Origin: Temnopleurus reevesii
Lineage: Eukaryota > Echinodermata > Echinoidea > Temnopleuroida > Temnopleuridae
Length of the DNA: 14,029 nucleotides
Assembly (NCBI GenBank): GCA_036244855.1
Contig: BQKZ01010900.1
Span: forward strand, 5,760-19,788
Reading direction: 5' to 3'
The notes beneath the pieces are model-generated. The model searched no databases and was not told where the DNA came from. It saw only the letters and a program-made list of their open reading frames with translations. The position numbers and the translations under genes were made by a program. Shown in pieces: positions 7,552 to 14,029 of this stretch (its first letter is position 1; each line of letters starts with the position of its first letter).

Positions 7552-8742
7552 CACAGACATACGATCTTTACACGTAAAGCCCCCGAAGGGGGCTAGAGAG
7601 TCAACTCCTGTATGACCTTTGACCTGCCATTTGTTTTTCACTGGTGGCGCTTTGATGGGTTTGGTAGGTCATGGGGAGATTTAGGAGGGTCATTGTAATA
7701 TTCNCGCATAAGATTGAAATGAGTAAACCTGCCTATTGCGTTTACATCCTATGTGAATGCTAGCCAAATTTCTTTGCTTTAATTTTTTTTAACATTTCCG
7801 ATATTTGATGAAATGAGGGTGTAGAATGGTGTTAGCTTCATATTTTGGATGACCCCCAAAATGAAGTCATGCCATGCTCATATCTATGGCATAACATGAA
7901 CCATAGAGATGCGACTATTTGTAATGAAAAACTTCCCGAACATTATTCGTACAAATTTGAACAAATGCTGAATCACTACCATCTCTTCCCGCGGTCCTCC
8001 CCTTCCCCGTTTTATTGATGATTATTGAATGCTCTGATGTTACATAGCTTGGTATTTTCTGGCAATGCACTGTTTCCCCGATATCGGAGCTTAGTCTCGA
8101 CTGTCTCTGGGCAATCTCTAAAGAACTGGGTTACGTTAATGTGGACTTCATTTGGAAGATTCAATTGTCAAGGACTTCGGAAATCATCACAGCTTGCAGA
8201 ACGCATTATGACATTGTACTGCCTATCGGGATATGACTGATTTAGCAAACATTTTGGAAACACAAATCCATTTACTCACCCAATTACAGGAAATGGCTTT
8301 CTCATACAAAATAGAATTATAGATTAAACCGTTCTATTGTTCAGTGCTTTCACACAATCAGCAATGAATATTCTCGTTTTTGTCGAGAAGTCTTTTTTTT
8401 CTCGAGAACATAGCGAATATCCAAGAGAGGTGGTATCTCATATTGTCTGTGTGAAAGGGAATGGCAAAATATCGCACTATTACCCCAAAATATATATATT
8501 CATCAAAAACCTTAATGACCGTGAATCTTAATATGTTATCATTATTGAGCAAAATGTAATCTATCGCCTAATATTTTCGTAAGAAAATTCACTACCTAAT
8601 AATTTTATTTAATAAGATATTAAGTCCATATTGGCGATTTAAATCTAAATTCATCATCATCATCATCTGTTGTTATATGAATCAATGGTGCAGGCAAGCG
8701 TGTATTAAGGTTTGAAATGCTAGCGCGGACTCGTTCAAATTT
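7552..8742. other. Breakpoint flank and non-coding region between loci C and B
   Basis: Directly right of the truncated exon lie a GC-rich hairpin (AGCCCCC-GAA-GGGGGCT, 7578-7594), a DR1-type site and an ambiguous base at 7704. At 8040-8240 the DNA is less AT-rich. One plus-strand frame there (about 8049-8237) stays open for some 60 codons, reading CLWAISKELGYVNVDFIWKI within it, but has no Met, splice evidence or recognised family. No missing part of locus C is visible here. Confidence 0.4.
7613..7625 (-). promoter_or_regulatory. Perfect DR1 nuclear-receptor motif
   Basis: The minus strand reads AGGTCA-A-AGGTCA, the exact consensus for RXR heterodimers, HNF4 and COUP-TF-type receptors. A third half-site in extended form (TAGGTCA, plus strand, about 7665-7671) is 40 bases away. 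The site could be functional or simply part of an uncharacterised repeat. Confidence 0.45.
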
Positions 8743-9035
8743 TCAGACATGTTGCCAATTTGATGATGTTATGCGTGCACTATTAACCATCATATCATTG
8801 ATATCTATGGTGCAAAATTCAAAATTTTATCAGAACTACACACATTTTGCATTAATGTAAATATGTAAATTTGGGAGCTACATACTTATCATGAAGATAT
8901 CTTTTGGTAATATGGATATAATGAATAGTCAATTGTGCACCTATGCATATGACGTCATAAGTTGTCAATTTGTATAAATATTATGTTCATAACTTTCTTA
9001 TTAGTGGTCCGATTTTTATCAAACCTTTTTTGTTC
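8743..9035 (-). repeat. Dispersed repeat, copy 2 (inverted relative to 6271-6560)
   Basis: Read on the minus strand it repeats the block order of copy 1: ATAGGTGCACAATTGAC (near 8945-8929), GATATCTTCATGAT (8901-8888) and CATCAAATTGGCAACATGTC (8765-8746). Its own ends are weakly complementary to each other. The motif CATAACTTTCTTATTAGTGG at about 8988 follows on the plus strand. No coding potential is seen. Confidence 0.6.
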
Positions 9036-9429
9036 TGTTTATCTGACGTTTTTCTTCCTGGTAAAGAAATATGATTTGAGGTATATTCTCTTTGTTTAAG
9101 TAACGTGAACGATAGGAAGGTTCTTTCAAGTCTCACTGTGAACGGAAGGGACAAAGGATTTGGAACAAAGTAAACAACTTCGTTCAACCATTTACAATAG
9201 CTAAACAAAATGCAAAAGAAATTACTCACATTTCTGTGCGGAAATATGTCAAACAGGCGTCACACAATGAATAGTATGCGTGCCTTTCTTTTAATGTGTA
9301 TCTAGTCATTGTGAAAGCCTGGATGAAGTTGTTTAACTTATACAACTCATATGTCTCTTCTCCTCACGGTGACTGCGACACACAATACTAGCAAATCCAA
9401 AGCGAGTGTATGTATATATTATCCGATTA
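9036..9429. other. Non-coding stretch
   Basis: About 400 AT-rich bases in which I see no exon, repeat or RNA gene. Confidence 0.4.
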
Positions 9430-9499
9430 TTATGTACGCGGAATTTCATCGGTTAGACCGAGTTTGTCCAAATCAGGTTTCAACATATTACTCATTGCC
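9430..9499 (-). CDS. Candidate terminal exon of an unrecognised gene
   Basis: On the minus strand an acceptor-like ATTGTTCCAG precedes 9499 and opens a frame reading AMSNMLKPDLDKLGLTDEIP, then RT, followed by tandem TAA stops. The residue composition is charged and balanced, unlike the F/K/I-rich chance frames around it. The entry phase is 2. No upstream exon of the same gene was found before the foldback element at 9565, and I do not recognise the peptide. It may be a chance frame. Confidence 0.25.
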
Positions 9500-9564
9500 C
9501 TGGAACAATGCATTATATCTTAATTAACATTACAAGGAAATAAAACTTCCAGTCGAGGAATCAT

Positions 9565-9872
9565 AGGTCCGTATTCTGATATGAGGTTTAACTTAAACTC
9601 GAGTCTAAATCTATCATTTAAGTATGGGTAGCCCAAAGTGCCAAAACTTTATTCAAACTGTATAATCCTTGTTAACTGCTCTTTTCCTATGCTCTAATAA
9701 TTTAGAAAACTATTTAAATTTTTATTCCAAGACAGTTTTAGTACTATGAGTGCCAAATGTGCCGTAAATTAAACACCGACTGTTATAGATTCAAGCCTCT
9801 TTTGGCTTCCCATACTTAAACCACAAATTTAAACTCTAGTTCAAGTTACATCAGACATCAGAATACAGGCCT
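9565..9872. mobile_element. 308-bp foldback MITE
   Basis: The left end AGGTCCGTATTCTGATATG pairs with the reverse complement of the right end, AGGCCTGTATTCTGATGTC. The arms stay similar for about 75 bases, including TTTAAGTATGGG-AGCC on both. There is no internal ORF and no convincing target-site duplication, so the superfamily is left open. Confidence 0.65.
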
Positions 9873-10223
9873 TTGTGTCTAGATTTGAAGTTTATTCATG
9901 TGTTTGTAAATCTTTATGATGAAGCTCACGGTGACAGGTCAATCACTTTAAATTGATTTATTTGGGGTAAATTCGCCGACACACACTGAAAGTGCAGGAG
10001 AAACTCTGACAAGTTAAGTAAAATCGGATGATCCCTTGAAACTTATAAGTTTTCAAACTCTTATCATGATCCGTGCCGTTGAAAGGGGTCCGTTAGGTTG
10101 GAAACATGTTGAATTAATCTGTTACGTCATATCGAAGAAGTCTATGCACCAAATTTCACATCAGTTAACCAAGTTTTCGTTGTTTTGCCTGAGTATAGAA
10201 TGCCCTTGTCACATTTGTATGAA
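9873..10223. other. Non-coding stretch
   Basis: About 350 bases without a recognisable feature. A minus-strand acceptor-like CACTTTCAG near 9990 opens a 19-codon frame, too little to call an exon. Confidence 0.35.
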
Positions 10224-10345
10224 CTTATTTATTTTTATTCATTTATTTATTGTCTTATTTAAAAAGCAGGGTAGTCCCTTTCAAGCCGAGTAGGCCTGCG
10301 CTACCAGGAAGCCCTGCTGCACAATATATACATTACAATTATTGG
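10224..10345 (-). mobile_element. 3' end of a retroelement with an A/T-rich tail
   Basis: Read on the minus strand, a GC-rich block (AGCAGGGCTTCCTGGTAG ... GGGACTACCCTGCT) is followed by an (AAATA)n-type tail at 10262-10224. The block can fold because AGCAGGG and GGTAG have complements in CTACCCTGCT. A compact 3' stem-loop plus short-unit tail is typical of non-LTR retrotransposons and their SINEs. Only the 3' end is present; no reverse transcriptase is visible. Confidence 0.45.
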
Positions 10346-10723
10346 CTGTATGACTAATCCAGAAAGATTGTTAAGACCCTGTCCTGAATTTTACTTTTTA
10401 TTTTTTAATTATGTTTACAATGTAAATAGGGACATGTTCGATAGTAAGTCACAGAATCTACCAAAGTATAGTCAACCCACGATCATATAGATCCCATCAC
10501 ATTTAAAATTTTCGAAAGGCTTGTCAGTTATTGCTCAGATTTTCTAAATTCTGTTCATTCATGGTGATCACGATTATTCCAGGGTTGGATTCCCTTTAAA
10601 GAAATTCGTTACAAAGTAATATAATAATGCACAGACACTAAGGTATAATCAATGACACATGATATGACTTACTTGTAATACAAATTTTGATAATAACGAT
10701 TATCGATTATCATAATAGATGCA
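10346..10723. other. AT-rich non-coding stretch
   Basis: No gene or element is recognised. A short near-palindrome, GATTATCGATTATC, is at about 10699-10712. Confidence 0.4.
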
Positions 10724-10989
10724 ATTATTATTATTATTATTATAATAATTATTATTATTATTAATATTAATATTATTATTATCCTGGCACTAACCCGGCG
10801 TACACTAGTGCACATGGCATTTCAGTAATGAATATTCCTGCCAGGTACATATTCACCTCACCTGGGTTGACTGCAGCGCAATGTGGATGAATTTTTTGCT
10901 TAAAGAAATTAAAGCCATGAGTGGGATTCGAACCTATGTCTCTCTAGTCGAAAGGCGAGAGTCAGAACCACTACACCAAATGATGCCTC
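10724..10989 (-). mobile_element. tRNA-derived SINE with TAA-rich tail
   Basis: On the minus strand an A-box (TGGTGTAGTGG, 10978-10968) and a perfect B-box (GGTTCGAATCC, 10934-10924) form a tRNA-like head. A 130-base body including GTGTACGCCGGGTTAGTGCC follows, then a long ATT/TAA microsatellite tail (about 10782-10724). The order head, body, tail fixes the orientation. The tRNA fold is imperfect around the anticodon, so this is not a tRNA gene. Confidence 0.7.
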
Positions 10990-11514
10990 CATTTGATTAT
11001 GTGCTTCAAATTATGAATTGCAAACACCAAATTCACCAGTCAAATCCTTCTTTGCCATAGCTCTCCGACTCTCATGGAATAGTCTTCCAAAAGACATTGA
11101 ATTTTGAACGTGAAAAAAATTACAAGAAATTGTTAACGCTTTTATTCTAACTTCAGCAACTATTAAGTTTTTTTATATTCTTGCCGTTATATTCAGTAGT
11201 ATTCCTAATTCTGTTGTTGATGGTAATATAACTTTATGCACATCTGTCATTGACACATACGCGCGCCTTTCACATCATTTCGATTTCAGCTCGGCTACAG
11301 GCATGTCAGGGAATTAACAACTCGTATGAGTATATATTGTAATAGGTGTAAGGGCCGCACATGGTAGCAATTAGATTTAGGTTTATGTGATTTTTAATTC
11401 ATACCATCACAAGTTCTAATTCTACATCGTGATGTACACACATCATTATAAAGAATGCATTGCAGTTAATGAATCCAAATGACAGTGCCAGTTAGTTCAA
11501 ATTCTGAACGGTTT
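10990..11514. other. Non-coding stretch downstream of locus B
   Basis: AT-rich DNA. On the minus strand AATAAA at 11146-11141 could be a distant polyadenylation signal for locus B (about 660 bases after the stop), but this is weak. Nothing else is recognised. Confidence 0.35.
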
Positions 11515-11695
11515 CATAATTTCTTTGCACCCCTGGCCAATGGTCTACCCCATAGGAGCGCGACCAATAGATGGCGTGATCTTATCTTCGTCCAGAACGT
11601 GAGAATATTTGGTCCGAGATTTTTTCCTCGTCCGTTAATTCTCGGGGCGGCGCCGTCTTCCGGTTTGGCAGCAGCAGGATGAAAAGTGATCAGGA
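11515..11695. promoter_or_regulatory. CpG-rich promoter-like island
   Basis: Roughly 180 bases hold about 18 CpG dinucleotides in otherwise AT-rich, CpG-poor DNA. Two CCAAT boxes on the plus strand (11537-11541 and 11564-11568) are 27 bases apart. An ETS-type CCGGAAG is on the minus strand (11663-11657), AGATGGCG is a YY1-like core, and GGCGCC is at 11649-11654. The stretch CCAATAGATGGCGT (11564-11577) also fits the CTCF core at 12 of 14 positions. A plus-strand ATG at 11679 opens only 15 codons (MKSDQEDLALFKKIV). The island lies 107-287 bases beyond the stop of locus B, so it is either the start of an unseen transcript, a boundary element, or part of the B 3' UTR. Confidence 0.45.
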
Positions 11696-11801
11696 GGATC
11701 TAGCACTCTTTAAAAAAATCGTTTAAAATTTGAACTAAATGGCAGTATATTAAGATCATTGAAATATAATTTGTTAGTAAATTTTATCATTAAAAAAAAT
11801 T

Positions 11802-11917
11802 CTAGTTGCATGTCGGTAGTTGCTGATACTCTTGGAAAGCTTTTTCCCATTCGGTCATTTCACCCTTCCAGTCATCGTAATCCTCTCGCCATTCCTTTTG
11901 GTCTTCATCAATTGTGT
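11802..11917 (-). CDS. Locus B exon 3: T-peptide (WAT) tail
   Basis: A terminal exon of 116 bases with stop TAG at 11802-11804 and acceptor CTCAATCTCCAG. It encodes TIDEDQKEWREDYDDW through LPTCN, with W-x6-W-x6-W-x3-F-x2-Y and a Cys six residues beyond the Tyr, all at the spacing of the acetylcholinesterase tail. Acidic residues are abundant. The exon enters in phase 1, exactly at the boundary where acetylcholinesterase genes choose between alternative C-termini. Four of its five base differences from the locus C copy are silent. Confidence 0.88.
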
Positions 11918-13706
11918 CTGGAGATTGAGATAAGAGATGGTGAAAAGAAATAATCTTTAAGTAGCAATAACGAATTGCATGAAATGTAGGCAAATTACAC
12001 TTCCCGTTGTAAATTTCATAAATTTGTAATTTATCATAATTTTTGTTTACGTGTTAGTCTATCTGTACATTCAAAATATTCCTTTTAAGGGGTACAGATC
12101 TAAAGCATGTCCAAGTGCTGTAACTTTGTTATAAATCATGACTGTGCATAAACAGATCACGATGAATCTTATTCTCAGTTCATTATTTTTTCATTCAAAT
12201 TGGATAAAAGTGTCATATTAATTTTTTTTAAATGGCAGATGGCCATGGATATCGGAGGTAAAACAAAATAAAAATAAAGAAGCGCATACTTGAAAATGCT
12301 TCCAGTGTAGGAATGTATTCGTTCCAGAAATTGCACTGCCTTGCCAGCACCGCTCTTCCTTCTCCTAAGTCTAGGGAAAGTTCCTTGTGTTTGAGTTCAG
12401 GGATCGTATACAAAGGCCATGAGTCCTCTCCTACAGAAGACGTGCTCGGATCTCTGAAGGAGATGGAAACATAAATGTGTCTCTTAGGGGGTGTTGCTCA
12501 AAATCAACTGCAAATCAACTGCAACTTTGCAAATGTTAACGCGCATTTTCATTCATACACGATATGCGCATTTAACAAGACACGTATGAAACAATGATTT
12601 TGATTGGAGCGTTCCGATCAACTGCAACTTGCGATCAATTGCAACTTTTGAAAAACACCCCCTTAGTTATACATCAGCGATGAAACATAATGGTTTGTAC
12701 CATTTTGGTTCCATAATAGTATACAGAAAATAATGTACACTAGTTCAGGAGATGCCCATCGATCTGCCTGAATTTGCTTGACTAAGAAGGTGTCTATCTT
12801 ATGGGACAGGCACGGACTGATCCACCAGGCTGCCAAAACAATTTCTTTTTGTTCAAACTATGAACTATAAATTAATGTTCTTTAAATCAATGAATATGTC
12901 GTGATGATTTTGACATTAATAAAAAAATCCTGGCATTTTCAGCGGTGATGATTACACCGGGTATATTCCTTTTCAAACATTTGAGTTTATGAAGAGAAAA
13001 CCTTTGACACGATATATCGTAATGACGCTTTAAGTAGGAAATGAATGAATAAATGAATAAAAGCTCGCAAGTTACAGGAAGCAGTCAGAATTTATCTCAA
13101 TTAGTGAATTTATCTATAAAATAAAATAAAAATTCGATGATAAAAAGAGCTCAATAAATCAGTAACGGATGATCCTATAGGACCAGCATGTAATCTTGAT
13201 TTAACATGACTATTTTTTCAAACATTTCTTCCAACCTCACATTATCTTTGAACCGCAATGAAAACGGTAGTCCTTATTTACCCGTATACCGGCCCAACCA
13301 TCTGACCATACCTAAGTTTGAGATGTCGCATTTCGTTCGGGTTGCTACAATTTCCCATATCAAAACACAAGTGCGCACGATAAACTGTTAATGTTCACAT
13401 GTTTTTAATGATAAGAACAATGATTATTATTGCTTTCCTTTATATAGGAGTGCTGCATTTAGTTATTGCTTTACATTAATCATATAATAATCTTTGTTGT
13501 TCAGGACTTACCCCGACTTAGCAAAGTTTGTCCAAAATTGCATAAACTTAACGGAGAGGGCGTTCTCCTCATCTGTCAAGTTGTGCCCGTGGACGTGATA
13601 AAGCTCATCGATGAATGGCAAACCCCAGACGAATATTAGATCTTCGGCATGGCCAGCACCGAGCCATGGTGTGTTCGGAACAATATCTCCAATCATGAAC
13701 AGATGC
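11802..13706 (-). CDS. Locus B: cholinesterase-like esterase with T-peptide tail, last three exons (partial, 5' part beyond right edge)
   Basis: Three exons (13706-13512, 12453-12290, 11917-11802) join in frame through phase-2 and phase-1 introns to give the C-terminal 158 or so residues of a carboxylesterase type-B enzyme. The order is the catalytic-histidine motif GAGHAEDLIFVWGLP, the FWTNFAKSG-DP motif, WPLYTIPELK, the FWNEYIP end of the hydrolase fold, and then a 39-residue WAT tail closely matching the T-peptide of vertebrate acetylcholinesterase. Such tails drive tetramerisation and anchoring at synapses through ColQ or PRiMA. The domain end and the splice position before the tail correspond to the acetylcholinesterase gene. 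The catalytic serine, acid and substrate-gorge residues are off the window, so acetylcholine specificity cannot be judged. It is transcribed towards loci C and A. Confidence 0.88.
12290..12453 (-). CDS. Locus B exon 2: end of the esterase fold
   Basis: A 164-base exon with acceptor CATCTCCTTCAG (phase 2) and donor TTTTCAA|GTATGC (phase 1). It encodes DPSTSSVGEDSWPL, then YTIPELKHKELSLDLGEG and QCNFWNEYIPTLEAF. This corresponds to the last strand and helix of the hydrolase fold, and the Cys before NFW is the partner of the third conserved disulfide. If the following intron were retained, the frame would add a hydrophobic MRFFIFILFYLRYPWPSAI and stop at 12228. Confidence 0.87.
12484..12665. mobile_element. 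182-bp PIF/Harbinger-like MITE in locus B intron 1
   Basis: The left end GGGGGTGTTGCTCAAAA and the reverse complement of the right end GGGGGTGTTTTTCAAAA form terminal inverted repeats. They continue into repeated CAACTGCAACTT motifs. TTA flanks both ends (12484-12486 and 12663-12665), the 3-base duplication expected for PIF/Harbinger. There is no coding sequence. It stops 29 bases short of the 3' splice site of exon B2. Confidence 0.75.
12666..13511 (-). other. Locus B intron between B1 and B2, right part
   Basis: A phase-2 intron (13511-12454) starting with a perfect GTAAGT donor. Apart from the MITE it is AT-rich. The short open frame at 13206-13391 on the plus strand shows no family resemblance. 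Confidence 0.6.
13512..13706 (-). CDS. Locus B exon 1 (of those visible): catalytic-histidine exon
   Basis: A 195-base exon with acceptor GCAAATCAACAG (phase 2) and donor GG|GTAAGT (phase 2). It encodes HLFMIGDIVPNTPWLGAGHA with the catalytic-triad histidine in GAGHAEDLIFVWG, the equivalent of the H in the cholinesterase GV-HGYEIEFVFG motif. It goes on through GHNLTDEENALSVKFMQFW to TNFAKSG. NLT is a potential N-glycosylation site. The upstream exon, which should carry the acidic triad residue, is not found before the right edge. Confidence 0.88.
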
Positions 13707-14029
13707 CTGTTGATTTGCAAATATGGATATATCATCGTTCAATCATCGTTAATGAATTGTCCTTTTTTTATTCCAAGGTCGGACACGTCTAGTACACAAT
13801 GAGCACATTTCCAAACCTGATTTGAACCCTAACACTTACCCTAAAATCAATATTCTCAGTTATTCGGAAGCATAAGAACTATCACAATTGTAATCCTAAT
13901 AGACCGGGCGCAACCAAGATTTATTCAGCTCAAAAGGGTTACACTTTTTTATTTATTTTATTTATTTATTTATTTTATTTTCCATGCAAACAAAATGACA
14001 AATAATATAACAATGTACATATTTAAGCG
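13707..14029. repeat. Upstream intron of locus B with A/T-rich retroelement-like tail
   Basis: No exon is seen. At 13945-13982 a (TTTA)n-type tract is followed by CCATGCAAACAAAATGACAA and more AT-rich sequence. Read on the minus strand this looks like the 3' end and tail of a non-LTR element whose body lies beyond the window. That assignment is weak. Confidence 0.35.

Noticed and set aside
10036..10293. Plus-strand 85-codon ORF
   Set aside because: Its end runs through the retroelement tail and hairpin, and its composition is low-complexity F/I/L.
10699..10790. Replication origin or regulatory palindrome in the ATT/TAA tract
   Set aside because: The tract is best explained as the microsatellite tail of the adjacent SINE.
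11479..11682. Plus-strand 67-codon ORF through the CpG island
   Set aside because: The frame is explained by the GC-rich promoter-like DNA; there is no recognised protein and no splice donor.
7552..11801. Missing upstream exons of locus C
   Set aside because: I scanned the minus strand for the catalytic-histidine, HGGGF and GxSxG segments and saw none in this interval.
13206..13391. Plus-strand 61-codon ORF in the B1-B2 intron
   Set aside because: It lies on the opposite strand inside an intron and has no supporting signal.
1..14029. CRISPR array, operons or other prokaryotic features
   Set aside because: There is no regular spacer-repeat pattern; introns, SINEs and MITEs show the DNA is eukaryotic.

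Overview
The window looks like nuclear DNA of an invertebrate deuterostome, most likely an echinoderm such as a sea urchin. It is AT-rich, its genes are broken by short exons with GT/AG introns, and it is dense in small transposable elements: two tRNA-derived SINEs, several foldback MITEs and retroelement tails. No bacterial gene organisation is present. The species is inferred from style; no sequence match could be run. One ambiguous base (n) lies at 7704.

All recognisable coding sequence lies on the minus strand and belongs to the carboxylesterase/cholinesterase alpha/beta-hydrolase family. From right to left (the direction of transcription): (1) locus B, 13706-11802, holds the last three exons of an esterase whose 5' part lies beyond the right edge. 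They encode the catalytic-histidine segment, the end of the hydrolase fold, and a terminal exon matching the T-peptide (tryptophan amphiphilic tetramerisation, WAT) tail of acetylcholinesterase. (2) Locus C, 7551-5422, is a second copy of the same three exons, but the first is cut at 7551 and lacks the catalytic-histidine half. No upstream exons are visible in the 4 kb between C and B. (3) Locus A, 3045-1068, holds the first three exons of another esterase, with signal peptide and oxyanion HGGGF motif; it continues off the left edge. The layout is therefore tail, tail fragment, head of a tandem array.

The splice phases of B and C match exactly (phase 2, then phase 1). C could thus be a decayed duplicate or an alternative 3' cassette for transcripts of B. 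Its terminal exon is nearly identical to that of B (111 of 116 bases), while the preceding exon has diverged to about two thirds protein identity, which suggests exon-restricted gene conversion or strong constraint on the tail.

Between the genes: a 10-bp-period repeat (1-41), a SINE (about 437-650), two TTAA-flanked foldback elements in intron 2 of A (1341-1952, 2064-2201), a dispersed repeat in two inverted copies flanking exons C1 and C2 (6271-6560 and 8743-9035), a perfect DR1-type nuclear-receptor site (7613-7625), a foldback element (9565-9872), a retroelement 3' end (about 10224-10345), a minus-strand SINE with an AT tail (10724-10989), a CpG-rich promoter-like island (11515-11695), and a Harbinger-like MITE 29 bp from a 3' splice site (12484-12665). 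Most other long stretches are AT-rich with nothing recognisable.
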